Shown in pieces: positions 29,735 through 39,615 of a DNA stretch of 64,000 nucleotides. Location of the stretch: positions 29,568 to 93,567 of the forward strand of contig NZ_PQDH01000013.1 of the NCBI RefSeq assembly GCF_002964605.1, written 5' to 3'. Below the pieces are notes generated by a model that was given only the letters and a program-made list of their open reading frames with translations, made no database searches and was not told the origin of the DNA. A program made the position numbers and the translations under genes. Source of the stretch: Vallitalea okinawensis (GTDB lineage Bacteria; Bacillota; Clostridia; Lachnospirales; PQDH01). Numbering within the stretch: position 1 is the first letter of the stretch; each line of letters opens with the position of its first letter.

Positions 29735-30739
29735 ATGACTATTAGAGATATTGCAAAGCAATGTAATGTATCTGTAGCAACAGTTTCTAGGGTATTAAAT
29801 AATGATCCCAAAGGTGTTGGTCAACATACAAGGGAAAAAGTATTGAAAGTTATAGAAGCAACTAATTACAAGCCAAATGCTGTGGCGAGAACCTTAGCGA
29901 CTAAAAGAGCAAGGACAATAGGTTTAATACTCCCTGATGTATCAAATCCATTTAATTCAATGATGGCCAAGGGAGTTGAGGAAGAAGCCAGTAAGTATGG
30001 TTATAATACAATACTTTGTGATAGTAATAATGAAAAAGAGAAGGAAAATGCTTATTTAAGAATACTTAGTGAGAATTATGTAGCAGGGCTTATTTATAAT
30101 AATTTTAAAAGCACAGATCTAAGTGGATTACAAGATTTTATAGGGCAATCCATTCCTTATATTTTAATTGATCATGATATTGAGACTCATGAAGGAGCTA
30201 GTGTTATCAAAATTGATAATGCTAAAGCCATGTACGATCTTACACGTTTTGTACTATCAAAGGGGCATAAGAAAATAGCCGCAGTGACTGGATATGAAGA
30301 CAGCTATTCATCTTCTCAAAGACTAATTGGTTTTAAAAGGGCTATGAATGATGTAGGAGTAGATGTCAATGCAGAATTGATCTTTACTGGTGACTTCAGA
30401 TTGAAGACAGGATATGAACTTTGTGGTTGCATATTAGAAAAGGCGAAAGTTACTGCCATAATTTGTTTTAATGATGTGATGGCATTAGGTGTATTACAAA
30501 AATTGAAGGAGAATGGTCTAAAAGTTCCTGAGGATATATCCGTTACTGGATTTGATAATATCGAATTTGCTGATTTTATTGACCCCCCCTTAACAACAGT
30601 GAGTCAGCCTATTTATGATATGGGGAGAAGAGCGGCCTATCAATTGATTCAAAAACTTGAAGGTCAGAATAAGGATATTTATAAGCAAGAATTCCAACAT
30701 CAGCTTATGATAAGGAAGTCTGTTAAAGCTATCGGATGA
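29735..30739 (+). CDS. LacI-family transcriptional regulator (first)
   Basis: 334 residues. The LacI HTH (MTIRDIAKQCNVSVATVSRVLNN split over 1-23) is followed by the hinge YKPNAVARTLATKR and a sugar-binding core (IGLILPDVSNPF, CFNDVMALGVLQKLKENG, SVTGFDNIEFADF, LTTVSQP). The ligand is probably inositol or a pathway intermediate. It is a paralogue of the second LacI 272 bases downstream. Possible targets are the 28587 dehydrogenase and the importer. Confidence 0.93.
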   Translation: MTIRDIAKQCNVSVATVSRVLNNDPKGVGQHTREKVLKVIEATNYKPNAVARTLATKRARTIGLILPDVSNPFNSMMAKGVEEEASKYGYNTILCDSNNEKEKENAYLRILSENYVAGLIYNNFKSTDLSGLQDFIGQSIPYILIDHDIETHEGASVIKIDNAKAMYDLTRFVLSKGHKKIAAVTGYEDSYSSSQRLIGFKRAMNDVGVDVNAELIFTGDFRLKTGYELCGCILEKAKVTAIICFNDVMALGVLQKLKENGLKVPEDISVTGFDNIEFADFIDPPLTTVSQPIYDMGRRAAYQLIQKLEGQNKDIYKQEFQHQLMIRKSVKAIG

Positions 30740-30935
30740 TAGGTTTTAAGAGGTACGAATGTTGAATGCACGTCTATAATATATTGTATTTGAATGAGTG
30801 ATTAGAGTATCATATATTATCGAGGTGTATGGAAAAATTTTGTTTCAGCAATCATTCCATAGAATAAAGAAGAATAGTTTAAATTTTAACGAACTTTAGC
30901 GAAAAAAATATCTTATAAGATTCTTGTAATTGCTA

Positions 30936-30985
30936 TTGACAGAGCTAATAAAATTAAGTAGAATTAGATTAGGAAAACGTTAAAC
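30936..30985 (+). promoter_or_regulatory. Promoter and operator of the second LacI gene
   Basis: TTGACA (30936-30941), 17-base spacer, TAGAAT (30959-30964). The motif GGAAAACGTTAAAC (30972-30985) lies right at the expected start point and recurs three times before the acylating dehydrogenase gene. This is a classic place for an autorepressor. Confidence 0.7.
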
Positions 30986-31010
30986 CTATTTGATGGATGA
31001 GGAAGATTTT

Positions 31011-32018
31011 ATGGCAGTTACTATAAAAGATATTGCACAAAAAGCAAATGTATCTATTACTACTGTATCAAGAGTTTTGAATAATAAGAGTAAAGGTGTT
31101 GGCGAAGAAACAAGAAAAAAAATATTAGATATTGTAGAAGAATACAATTATGTACCCAATGCTGTTGCCAAAGGATTAGTAACTAAAAAGACGAATATCC
31201 TTGGACTTATTATTCCTGACATCACAAACCCTTATTATCCTGAGATTGCAAAGGGGGTAGAGGATACAGCTAATGAATACGGATATAACATTATTTTGTG
31301 TGGTACAAATAATCAACTTGAAAAAGAGAATAATTATATACGTATTTTAAAGGAGCACTATGTGGCTGGTATCATCTACAACAGTTCCTATAGTATTAAT
31401 GAAACAACCATGAAGCAATTAGCAACTACGAATGTTCCTTTTGTACTAGTAGAAAACGATGCTGATCGCAAAGATATCATGCGGGTTTATACTGATGGCG
31501 AAGTGGGTATGGAGAAGCTAATTAGTTACTTGGTTGAAATGGCACACAAACACATAGCTTATATTTCGGGTCCTAAGGACAGTTATACTGCTGCCAAACG
31601 TTTAAAGGGTTATAGAGAAGCTTTAATGCACCATGGCATTGAGGTGGAAGAACATCTTATCAAATATGGTCAACCTACACGCAGCAATGGTTACGATTTA
31701 ACGAAGGAACTTTTAAGATCCAAAGCTAAATTCACTGCCATAGCATGCTTCAATGATTTAATGGCTGTAGGTGCCTTGCAGAAACTTCGACATAAGGGGA
31801 TTCAAGTACCTTTAGATGTTTCAGTTACTGGCTACGATAACGTATATGTAACAAAAATTACAACGCCAAAGATTACAACAGTTGAACAGCCTGCTTATGA
31901 TATGGGATGTGAAGCTGCTAGAATGTTAATAGAAAAAATAGAAAACAACAAGATTCCAAACAGTCCTATTAAGTTTGAACCAAAGCTTAAAATAAGGGAG
32001 TCCGTTAGGAAAATTTAA
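31011..32018 (+). CDS. LacI-family transcriptional regulator (second)
   Basis: 335 residues from ATG 31011, with GAGGAA 6 bases upstream; earlier in-frame ATGs add residues not typical of the family. HTH TIKDIAQKANVSITTVSRV, hinge NAVAKGLVTKKT, and ligand core with LGLIIPDITNPYYPE, CFNDLMAVGALQKLRHKG and VTGYDNVYVTKITTP. Its gene is 11 bases before iolC, so it should be co-expressed with it. The operator at its start point suggests self-regulation. It probably senses an inositol-derived ligand. Confidence 0.93.
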   Translation: MAVTIKDIAQKANVSITTVSRVLNNKSKGVGEETRKKILDIVEEYNYVPNAVAKGLVTKKTNILGLIIPDITNPYYPEIAKGVEDTANEYGYNIILCGTNNQLEKENNYIRILKEHYVAGIIYNSSYSINETTMKQLATTNVPFVLVENDADRKDIMRVYTDGEVGMEKLISYLVEMAHKHIAYISGPKDSYTAAKRLKGYREALMHHGIEVEEHLIKYGQPTRSNGYDLTKELLRSKAKFTAIACFNDLMAVGALQKLRHKGIQVPLDVSVTGYDNVYVTKITTPKITTVEQPAYDMGCEAARMLIEKIENNKIPNSPIKFEPKLKIRESVRKI

Positions 32019-32029
32019 GGAGGTACAAA

Positions 32030-33022
32030 ATGAATAACTTGAAATTTCCAGAGAATAGGGAGTTAGACTTTGTTGCTATTGGACGTCTAGGTGTAGACTT
32101 GAATGCCAATGAAATTCATCGCCCAATGGAAGAGACACTTACTTTTACAAAATATCTTGGAGGATCACCAGCCAACATAACAGTGGCTATGTCAAGATTA
32201 GGTATGAAGAGTGGATTCATCGGTCGTGTAGCAGATGATCAGTTTGGTCGCTTCATCACTAATTACTTAGTAGAAAATGATATTGACACATCAAGTATTG
32301 TTGTTGATAACTCAGGAGCTAAAACAGGTCTTGCATTTACAGAAATTAAATCTCCAACAGATTGTAGTATCCTTATGTATCGTTCAGATGCAGTTGATTT
32401 AAGAGTAGAAGTAGGCGATGTAAAAGAAGAGTACATCAAAAACGCGAAAGTATTACTTATTTCTGGTACAGCATTAGCAGCAAGTCCATCAAGAGAAGCA
32501 GTTTTTGCAGCATTAGAATTAGCTAGAAAGCATAATACAGTAGTATTCTTTGATATTGACTACCGTCCATATACTTGGAAATCAGTAGAAGAAACTGCCA
32601 TTTACTATAGTTTAGCAGCAGAAAAATGTGATGTGATCATCGGTACAAGAGAAGAGTTTGATATGCTAGAAATGATTTCAAACCCAGGTAACAAGGATGA
32701 TGCCGTTACGGCTAAGAAATGGTTTGATTACAACGCTAAATTAGTAGTTATCAAGCATGGTAAAGATGGATCATTTGCTTATACAAAAGAAGGCGATAAA
32801 GTTGAAGGTGCGGTATTCCCTGTAACACCAGTTAAGACTTTTGGTGCTGGCGACTCTTATGCAGGTGGATTCATTTACGGTTTACTTCAAGGATATAGCC
32901 CAGCAAAATCAATGGAAATTGGAGCAGCTTCAGCAGCTATCGTTGTATCCAGTCATAGTTGTTCAGATGCAATGCCATCTATCGAGCAAATTGAGCAATT
33001 CATCGTAGATTACGAGGGATAA
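32030..33022 (+). CDS. iolC: 5-dehydro-2-deoxygluconokinase
   Basis: PfkB-family kinase, 330 residues, phosphorylating 5-dehydro-2-deoxy-D-gluconate at O6 in inositol breakdown. Family landmarks: GRLGVDLNANEI, the substrate motif YLGGSPANITVAMSRLG, RVADDQFGRF, and the anion-hole/catalytic motif FGAGDSYAGGFIYGL. The ELDFVAIGRLGVDL start and the DFDIDYRPYTW-like segment (FFDIDYRPYTW) are characteristic of IolC among PfkB enzymes. Preceded by AAGGAGG. Confidence 0.92.
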   Translation: MNNLKFPENRELDFVAIGRLGVDLNANEIHRPMEETLTFTKYLGGSPANITVAMSRLGMKSGFIGRVADDQFGRFITNYLVENDIDTSSIVVDNSGAKTGLAFTEIKSPTDCSILMYRSDAVDLRVEVGDVKEEYIKNAKVLLISGTALAASPSREAVFAALELARKHNTVVFFDIDYRPYTWKSVEETAIYYSLAAEKCDVIIGTREEFDMLEMISNPGNKDDAVTAKKWFDYNAKLVVIKHGKDGSFAYTKEGDKVEGAVFPVTPVKTFGAGDSYAGGFIYGLLQGYSPAKSMEIGAASAAIVVSSHSCSDAMPSIEQIEQFIVDYEG

Positions 33023-33037
33023 ATTTTTTTAAACTAG

Positions 33038-33199
33038 AGAAAACGTTAAACTTTTATCAATACTTTTTGGGGGTAACCAGAAGCATTTGATATAAGAGAA
33101 AACGCTAAACATAAATTACTGATCCACTATTTTAATTGAAATGTATAACTAGATCGTTAAAAAATATAAAAAATCAGTGAAAATAAGAAAACGTTAAAC
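33038..33199 (+). promoter_or_regulatory. Three LacI-type operator copies before the acylating dehydrogenase gene
   Basis: AGAAAACGTTAAAC at 33038-33051, AGAAAACGCTAAAC at 33097-33110 and AGAAAACGTTAAAC at 33186-33199, in the 196-base gap between iolC and the next gene. The same core occurs at 30972-30985. The last copy lies 19 bases before the ATG. The spacing (59 and 89 bases) may allow looping. Binding by the second LacI is inferred; CcpA is also a LacI-family protein and its cre sites look similar. Confidence 0.65.
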
Positions 33200-33218
33200 T
33201 TTAAGGGAGGTAACTTAA

Positions 33219-34598
33219 ATGGATGCAAAACAACAAGTAGCAGATTTAATGGCGAGAGCTAGAAAAGCTCAAGAAGTAGCAGAAGGCTATAGCCAAGAAA
33301 GAGTAGATACATTAGTAAAAGCAGTAGCTTGGGAAATAGTTAAAGAAGAAAATGCTAAGAAAATTGCTACATTAGCAATTGAAGAATCTCGTTTAGGTAA
33401 CTATGATGGCAAATATGCGAAGCTTATGAAAAAAGTTCGTGGTGCTTTAAGAGATATGAAAGATGCTAAAACTGTAGGTGTAATTGAAAGAGATGAAGCA
33501 AAAGGTCTTATTAAAGTAGCAAAACCAGTTGGTGTTATCGGTGCATTAGTTCCATGTACAAACCCAGAAGCAACACCTGTTATTAAAGCTATGAACGCTT
33601 TAAAAGGTAGAAACGCTATTGTTTTTGCACCACATCCAAGAACAAAGAAAACAAATTCCTTAATCGTTGAGATTATGAGAAATACACTTAAAAAATACGA
33701 TGCTCCAGAAGATTTAATCGTAACAATCGATGAACCTTCATTAGATTTAAGCAATGAATTAATGAGTCAATGTGACCTTGTTGTTGCAACAGGTGGCTCA
33801 GGTATGGTAAAAGCAGCTTATTCTTCAGGAACACCAGCCTACGGTGTAGGTGCAGGTAATGCTGTAGTTATTGTTGATGAAACAGCTGATATCAAAGATG
33901 CTGCTCACAAAATCATGTTAAGTAAAACATTTGACTATGCAACTAGCTGTTCAGCAGAAAACTCATTAGTAGTTGTTGAAGAAGTTTATGATGAATTAAT
34001 CAAGAACTTAGAAGCAGAAGGCGGTTACTTAGTTAATGCTGAAGAAAAAGTTAAATTAACAGCTGCTATGTGGGAAGATGGTCATTTATCAAGACATATC
34101 GTTGCACAACCTGCAGGTAGGATTGCTGAATTAGCAGGCATTGAATTATCACTTGGTGAGAAGTTCATTATGGTTGAAGAAGATGGCGTAGGTCCAGATC
34201 ATCCTTATTCAGGTGAGAAAATGTCTGTTGTAGTTGCTATTCATAAAGTTAAAGACTTCGGAGAAGCTGTAGATAAAGTAAATGAGATCACTGGTTATCA
34301 AGGTGCTGGTCATTCATGTGGTATCCACACAACTAATGAAGATCGTGTAATCGAAGTAGGAAATAGAATCAAGGTTAGTCGCGTTATGGTTCGTCAACCA
34401 CAATGTTATGCTAATAGTGGTAACTGGGATAATGGTATGCCATTTACATTAACTTTAGGTTGCGGTACTTGGGGTGGTAATATTTCTTCTGAGAATATCA
34501 CATACAAGCATTTCATTAATGTAACTTGGGTATCCACTCCTATAGAACCTGTTATTCCTTCTGATGAAGAATTATTTGGCGATGTCATGAATGACTAA
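33219..34598 (+). CDS. CoA-acylating aldehyde dehydrogenase (sulfoacetaldehyde-dehydrogenase-like), probable malonic semialdehyde enzyme
   Basis: 459 residues of the CoA-acylating aldehyde dehydrogenase group (EutE, AdhE N-domain, SauS), not the classical MmsA/IolA group. Catalytic C244 lies in TSCSAENSLVVV. Cofactor and structural motifs are KPVGVIGALVPCTNPEATP and YGVGAGNAVVIVD. Sequence style (QPQCYANSGNWDNGMPFTL, CGTWGGN) matches proteins annotated as acylating sulfoacetaldehyde dehydrogenase. Malonic semialdehyde, the product of IolJ, is the carboxylate analogue of sulfoacetaldehyde, and the gene lies between iolC and iolJ where iolA would be expected. I infer oxidation of malonic semialdehyde to malonyl-CoA with NAD(P). 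Three LacI-type sites precede it. Confidence 0.8.
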   Translation: MDAKQQVADLMARARKAQEVAEGYSQERVDTLVKAVAWEIVKEENAKKIATLAIEESRLGNYDGKYAKLMKKVRGALRDMKDAKTVGVIERDEAKGLIKVAKPVGVIGALVPCTNPEATPVIKAMNALKGRNAIVFAPHPRTKKTNSLIVEIMRNTLKKYDAPEDLIVTIDEPSLDLSNELMSQCDLVVATGGSGMVKAAYSSGTPAYGVGAGNAVVIVDETADIKDAAHKIMLSKTFDYATSCSAENSLVVVEEVYDELIKNLEAEGGYLVNAEEKVKLTAAMWEDGHLSRHIVAQPAGRIAELAGIELSLGEKFIMVEEDGVGPDHPYSGEKMSVVVAIHKVKDFGEAVDKVNEITGYQGAGHSCGIHTTNEDRVIEVGNRIKVSRVMVRQPQCYANSGNWDNGMPFTLTLGCGTWGGNISSENITYKHFINVTWVSTPIEPVIPSDEELFGDVMND

Positions 34599-34649
34599 TC
34601 GTAAAAACGTCAAATTATTAATTTCAATATTACAACTGGGGGAAAGAAC

Positions 34650-35483
34650 ATGTTAGTAAATATGAAAGAGATGTTAAGTTTAGCTGCTAAAAGTGATAAA
34701 GCAGTACCAGGTTTTAATGTATTTGGCTATGAAGATGCAAAAATGGTTATTGAAGCAGCTGAGGAAATTAATGCACCTGTTATTCTTATGACGAACAAAG
34801 ATGCAGTTGAGCATATGAATGTTAAATATTATGCAGCACTATTTAGTGCAATGGGAAAAGATGCTAAGGTTCCAGTATGTATTCACTTAGATCATGCTAA
34901 GAACCTTGAGATTATTGAAGAAGCTATTGAGGGTGGTTATACATCTGTTATGTATGATGGATCTCAACTTCCTTTTGAAGAGAATATGGCTAATACAGTT
35001 AAAGCCGTAGAGATGGCTAAGAAGCATGATGTATCTGTAGAAGCTGAAATTGGTTCCGTCGGTTACAGTGATCCAAATATTAAGGCAAAAGCAGTATACA
35101 CTGAACCAAGTGAAGCAAAAGAATTTGCTGAGACAACTGGTGTTGATGCATTAGCAGTAGCAGTTGGTACATTACATCGTATGCAAGTTCAGAATGCAGA
35201 AGTACAATATGATCGTTTAGCTGAAATTGAAGAGTTAACATCTGTACCTCTTGTTATACATGGTTCTACAGGATTAAAAGATGAAGACTTAGCCAAAATT
35301 GCTAAGACAAACGTGGGTAAAGTTAACATCGGTACTGCATTACGTATGGTTTTTGGTCATACAATGCGAGATGAGATAAATAATAATCCAGATGAATTTG
35401 ATAGATTAAAATTCTTTAAAGAACCAATGAAAGAAGTAAAAAAAGTTATCCTTAATAAATATGCCATTCTTGGTTATAAATAA
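34650..35483 (+). CDS. iolJ: 6-phospho-5-dehydro-2-deoxygluconate aldolase (class II)
   Basis: 277 residues of the zinc-dependent class II fructose-bisphosphate aldolase family. Zinc and catalytic motifs are HLDHAKNLE, SVMYDGSQLPFEEN, EAEIGSVG, VIHGSTGL and KVNIGTALR. The inositol cluster makes DKGP the likely substrate, split to dihydroxyacetone phosphate and malonic semialdehyde. Fructose-bisphosphate or tagatose-bisphosphate aldolase would be the alternatives by sequence alone. The gene follows the acylating dehydrogenase by 51 bases. Confidence 0.85.
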   Translation: MLVNMKEMLSLAAKSDKAVPGFNVFGYEDAKMVIEAAEEINAPVILMTNKDAVEHMNVKYYAALFSAMGKDAKVPVCIHLDHAKNLEIIEEAIEGGYTSVMYDGSQLPFEENMANTVKAVEMAKKHDVSVEAEIGSVGYSDPNIKAKAVYTEPSEAKEFAETTGVDALAVAVGTLHRMQVQNAEVQYDRLAEIEELTSVPLVIHGSTGLKDEDLAKIAKTNVGKVNIGTALRMVFGHTMRDEINNNPDEFDRLKFFKEPMKEVKKVILNKYAILGYK

Positions 35484-35573
35484 ACTATTATAGCAAAAGT
35501 TTGGCGTATCAATAGATTTAATAGTTGACCCCGACATCTAGTACCTCTCGTGTGCTAGCATGTCAAAGCAAAA

Positions 35574-35616
35574 GAGCTTCTTTAGTTCCCTTTCCTACCA
35601 CACACTAAAGAAGCTC
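35574..35616 (+). other. Intercistronic hairpin between iolJ and iolB
   Basis: 13-bp perfect stem (GAGCTTCTTTAGT / ACTAAAGAAGCTC) with a 17-base pyrimidine-rich loop. No T-run follows. Possibly an RNA-processing or stability element. Confidence 0.55.
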
Positions 35617-35664
35617 ACTCCTAAAGAACCAATGAGGTAATTAACGAGGAGGAATTAATCGATT

Positions 35665-36453
35665 ATGATCGTAAAACAAACACAACCATTTGAATATGGT
35701 TATAACAGTATCTCAGAAATTAATGGTAAGAACTCTAGTATGTTAATGGACTTTGGAATCATTCGCTTCAAGGATGGTATGGTTTATGAAAATGAAGCAG
35801 ACAAAGAAAGAACATTCTTATTAATCCAAGGTAAAGTAACATTAAAATGGGAAGACAAAGAGGAAGTTATCGAAAGAAATTCATGCTTTGATGAAAACCC
35901 ATGGTGCTTACATGTACCAAGAGATGTGAAAGTAACTATCGAAGGTCTTAGTGAAGCTGAAGTAGCTTATCAAGCTGTTTATAATGATAATGCCTTCGTG
36001 AGTAAATTATATACGAATAAAGAACTTAGAAGTGAGCAGTTTGGTGCTGGAACTCTAGGGGAGACAGCAACTAGAACCGTTCGTACAGTAATTGATGACA
36101 GCATTGCTCCGTACTCTAATTTAGTTATTGGGGAGGTAATTAACCATCCAGGTAAATGGTCCAGTTACCCACCACATCATCACCCACAACCAGAAATTTA
36201 TTATTATCGCTTTACACCAGAAATGGGATTCGGCTATAGCGAACATGGTGATGAAGTATTCAAAGTAAGACATAATGATACAGCTTTAATTGAAGGTGGT
36301 AATACACATTCACAAACAGCAGCACCAGGTTATGCAATGTATTATTTATGGCTTATTCCACATTTAAAAGATGCACGTTTCAATGACCGTATTTTTGTTG
36401 ATGAGCATAAATGGTTACTCGATAAAGATGCTGTAATATGGCCAAATAAGTAG
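35665..36453 (+). CDS. iolB: 5-deoxy-glucuronate isomerase
   Basis: 262 residues with the two-cupin KduI/IolB fold. The metal site is in SSYPPHHHPQPEIYYYRF, and the end reads AMYYLWLIPHLKDARFNDRIFVDEH in parts. Converts 5-deoxy-D-glucuronate to 5-dehydro-2-deoxy-D-gluconate, the IolC substrate. ACGAGGAGG precedes the ATG by about 13 bases. Gene order iolJ-iolB-iolD supports the call. Confidence 0.93.
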   Translation: MIVKQTQPFEYGYNSISEINGKNSSMLMDFGIIRFKDGMVYENEADKERTFLLIQGKVTLKWEDKEEVIERNSCFDENPWCLHVPRDVKVTIEGLSEAEVAYQAVYNDNAFVSKLYTNKELRSEQFGAGTLGETATRTVRTVIDDSIAPYSNLVIGEVINHPGKWSSYPPHHHPQPEIYYYRFTPEMGFGYSEHGDEVFKVRHNDTALIEGGNTHSQTAAPGYAMYYLWLIPHLKDARFNDRIFVDEHKWLLDKDAVIWPNK

Positions 36454-36514
36454 AACATGAGAATCTAATAACCGTTTTAGGTAATTGTATAAATCAAAAG
36501 GAGGGTAATAAAGC

Positions 36515-38437
36515 ATGAAAACCTTAAGAATGACAACAGCTCAGGCGCTTGTTAAATTTTTAAATGCCCAATATGTTGAATTTGATGGTAAGCAAGAAAA
36601 ATTTGTTCATGGGGTTTTTACCATCTTTGGACATGGTAATGTTGTTGGTTTAGGTCAAGCTTTAGAAGAAGACCCAGGACACTTAATTGTCCACCAAGGA
36701 AGAAATGAGCAAGGTATGGCTCATGCTGCTATGGGTTTTGCTAAGCAACATCATCGTAAAAAGATCTATGCTTGCACATCATCTGTAGGACCAGGCGCAG
36801 CTAACATGGTTACAGCAGCTGCAACAGCTTCAGCTAATAGAATTCCAGTTCTATTCTTACCTGGCGATACATTTGCAACAAGACAACCTGATCCTGTTCT
36901 TCAGCAAATTGAACAGTTCCACGACTTAACCCTTACTACTAACGATGCTTTTAGAGCTGTTAGCAAGTACTGGGATAGAGTAAGTCGTCCTGAGCAATTA
37001 ATGACTGCTATGATTAACGCTATGCGCGTACTCACAAATCCTGCTGATACAGGTGCTGTTACAATAGCGTTACCTCAAGATGTTCAAGGGGAAGCCTATG
37101 ATTATCCTGAGTATTTCTTTGAGAAAAGAGTTCATAGAATTGAAAGAAATGTACCAACAGAAGCTATGCTAAAAGATGCTGTAGAGTTAATTAAATCTAA
37201 GAAGAAGCCAATGCTTATTTGCGGTGGTGGCGTAAGATATTCAGAAGCTGCAGATAGTTTAAGAGCTTTTGCAGAGAAATTCAACATTCCTTTTGGTGAA
37301 ACTCAAGCAGGAAAATCAGCAATTCCATACGCTCATCCAATGAATATGGGTGGTGTTGGCACTACTGGTTGTTTAGCAGCTAACCTTATTGCAAAAGAAG
37401 CAGATTTAGTTATTGGTGTTGGAACGAGATTCACAGATTTTACAACAGCGTCTAAGTGGATTTTTGCAAACCCAGAAGTGAAGTTTTTAAATATAAATGT
37501 GGCAGATTTTGATGCTATGAAGTTAGATGCAACAAAAGTTGTTGCTGATGCTAAAGCAACATTGGATATGTTAAGTGATGCTTTAGAAGGCTATCAATCA
37601 GGTTACACTGATGAAATAAAAGATGCTAAAGACAAATGGAATAATGAGTTACATCGTTTATTCCACATTGAATATACAGGTGAAGGTTTTGTTCCAGAAG
37701 TAGCTGGTCACTTAGACCATGTTCTAGAAGAAGTAGCTAAATTAACAGGAACAAGCTTAACACAAACAAGAGCTCTTGGTATCCTAGATGAGAACTTACC
37801 AGAAGATGGTATTATCGTAGGTGCGTCAGGTTCTTTACCAGGCGATTTACAACGAGTTTGGTGTCCTAAGAAGCCAAATACTTACCACATGGAATATGGT
37901 TATTCCTGTATGGGATATGAAGTTAATGCCGCATTAGGTGTAAAACTTGCTGAACCTGATAAAGAAGTTTATGCAATGGTAGGTGATGGTTCTTATATGA
38001 TGCTTCATTCAGAACTTGTTACATCTATTCAAGAAGGCAAAAAGATCAATGTAGTATTATTCGATAATATGGCATTTGGCTGTATCAATAATCTTCAAAT
38101 GGGTAACGGCATGGGATCATTCGGTACTGAGATGAGAAGTCGTACAGAATCAGGCCTTAACGGTAACTTGGTTCAAATGGATTTCGCAAAGAGTGCTGAA
38201 GGTTATGGTTGTAAAACTTATAAAGTTACAAATGAAGATGAACTTATTGCTGCAATTGCTGATGCTAAAAAGCAAACAGTTTCAACTTTAATCGATGTAA
38301 AAGTATTACCTAAGACAATGACAGAAGGATATGAGGCTTGGTGGAGAGTTGGAATAGCTGAAGTATCATCTAAAGAAAGTGTTGTTGCTGCGGCAGATGC
38401 TCAAAAAGTTGAAAGAAAGAACGCTAGACAATACTAA
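36515..38437 (+). CDS. iolD: 3D-(3,5/4)-trihydroxycyclohexane-1,2-dione hydrolase
   Basis: 640 residues, thiamine-diphosphate enzyme that opens the inosose-derived ring to 5-deoxy-glucuronate. N-domain with [14 protein letters not shown] and [13 protein letters not shown] (catalytic-type Glu). ThDP-binding motif [16 protein letters not shown] ending in [15 protein letters not shown]. Length and the C-terminal [10 protein letters not shown] are characteristic of IolD among acetolactate-synthase-like proteins. AGGAGG lies 9 bases before the ATG. Confidence 0.95.
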   Translation: MKTLRMTTAQALVKFLNAQYVEFDGKQEKFVHGVFTIFGHGNVVGLGQALEEDPGHLIVHQGRNEQGMAHAAMGFAKQHHRKKIYACTSSVGPGAANMVTAAATASANRIPVLFLPGDTFATRQPDPVLQQIEQFHDLTLTTNDAFRAVSKYWDRVSRPEQLMTAMINAMRVLTNPADTGAVTIALPQDVQGEAYDYPEYFFEKRVHRIERNVPTEAMLKDAVELIKSKKKPMLICGGGVRYSEAADSLRAFAEKFNIPFGETQAGKSAIPYAHPMNMGGVGTTGCLAANLIAKEADLVIGVGTRFTDFTTASKWIFANPEVKFLNINVADFDAMKLDATKVVADAKATLDMLSDALEGYQSGYTDEIKDAKDKWNNELHRLFHIEYTGEGFVPEVAGHLDHVLEEVAKLTGTSLTQTRALGILDENLPEDGIIVGASGSLPGDLQRVWCPKKPNTYHMEYGYSCMGYEVNAALGVKLAEPDKEVYAMVGDGSYMMLHSELVTSIQEGKKINVVLFDNMAFGCINNLQMGNGMGSFGTEMRSRTESGLNGNLVQMDFAKSAEGYGCKTYKVTNEDELIAAIADAKKQTVSTLIDVKVLPKTMTEGYEAWWRVGIAEVSSKESVVAAADAQKVERKNARQY

Positions 38438-38562
38438 AATAGCTTCGATAAGGAATTAATGTCCGAGAATCAAGAAAATAATTTTATATATACTAGCCTT
38501 TGTGGCTATACAGATTAAGCAATAAGATGAAGCGATAATAAATTTCATGAATTAGTTTCCTT

Positions 38563-38614
38563 GCTCATTTGCTAGAGCTTGGGGGTTCTATGAACCAATA
38601 GCTCTAGCATGAGC
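38563..38614 (+). other. Long intercistronic hairpin between iolD and iolE
   Basis: Stacked stem: GCTCA / TGAGC, then TGCTAGAGCT / AGCTCTAGCA, then GGTTC-TAT-GAACC. Followed by A, not T, so it does not look like a + strand terminator. One of the strongest folds in the window; likely a processing or stability element. Confidence 0.65.
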
Positions 38615-38676
38615 TAAAAAAAATATAATTTTTGTTAATAGATTAACAAATACCTAGAGATATAGGAGGAGAAGAC

Positions 38677-39576
38677 ATGTTTGACAAAAACAAAGTTAAA
38701 TTAGGAATTGCTCCAATTGCTTGGACAAATGATGATCTACCAGAGTTAGGTGGAGAAAACACATTCGAACAATGTGTGAGTGAAATGGCTTTATCAGGTT
38801 TTACAGGTAGTGAAGTAGGTAACAAATACCCTAAAGATCCAGCTGTTCTTAAAAAAGCTTTAGACTTAAGAGGAATTCAAATTTGTAATGCATGGTTCTC
38901 AACTTTATTTACTTCAGAGCCAGAAGAAGTAACGTACAAGAACTTTATTGAGCATAGAGATTTCTTACATGCCATGGGTGCTAAAATGATTGGTTGCTCT
39001 GAGCAAGGTAACAGTATCCAAGGAACTACTAAATCAGTATTTGCTGAAAAACCAGTATACACTGATGAAGAGTGGGAGAAAGTTACTAAAGGTATGAATA
39101 GATTAGCTGAACTAGCAGCTGAAAAAGGAATGAAAGTTTCATTCCACCATCATATGGGTACAGGTATTCAAACACCTGAGGAAATTGATAAATTCATGGA
39201 AATGACAAATGATGACGTATACTTATTATTCGATTCAGGTCACTTAGTATATTCAGAAGGTAACGTAGAAGCTGCATACGATGTTTTAAGAAAACATGTT
39301 GATCGTGTAGCACACGTTCATTTAAAAGATATCCGTAAAGATATTGTAGATCAAGTTAAAGTAGAAGGCTTAAGCTTCTTAGAAGGTGTTAAAATGGGTG
39401 CATTCACAATTCCTGGCGATGGATTAATTGACTTTGAACCTATCTTTGAGATCTTATCAAAAGCTAACTACGAAGGATGGATGGTTGTAGAAGCTGAGCA
39501 AGATCCAGCTATTGCAAACCCATTTGAATATGCAGTAATGGCTAGAAAATACATTGCAGAGAAGACTGGTCTTTAA
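38677..39576 (+). CDS. iolE: myo-inosose-2 dehydratase
   Basis: 299 residues, TIM-barrel of the xylose-isomerase/AP-endonuclease-2 family. Removes water from 2-keto-myo-inositol. Start [18 protein letters not shown] is typical of IolE. Metal-binding segments are [28 protein letters not shown] and VVEAEQD. Lies 40 bases before iolG in the same operon, with AGGAGGAG as ribosome site. Confidence 0.94.
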   Translation: MFDKNKVKLGIAPIAWTNDDLPELGGENTFEQCVSEMALSGFTGSEVGNKYPKDPAVLKKALDLRGIQICNAWFSTLFTSEPEEVTYKNFIEHRDFLHAMGAKMIGCSEQGNSIQGTTKSVFAEKPVYTDEEWEKVTKGMNRLAELAAEKGMKVSFHHHMGTGIQTPEEIDKFMEMTNDDVYLLFDSGHLVYSEGNVEAAYDVLRKHVDRVAHVHLKDIRKDIVDQVKVEGLSFLEGVKMGAFTIPGDGLIDFEPIFEILSKANYEGWMVVEAEQDPAIANPFEYAVMARKYIAEKTGL

Positions 39577-39615
39577 AAAATAATTTAAAGTGGATAGATT
39601 GAGGAGGAGACTTTA

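Noticed and set aside
33038..33199. CRISPR-like or integration-site repeats
   Set aside because: Copies are short, irregularly spaced and operator-like, with another copy at a lacI promoter.
33401..33754. 117-residue minus-strand open frame inside the acylating dehydrogenase gene
   Set aside because: Antisense shadow of a conserved gene; no ribosome site and composition typical of a complementary strand.
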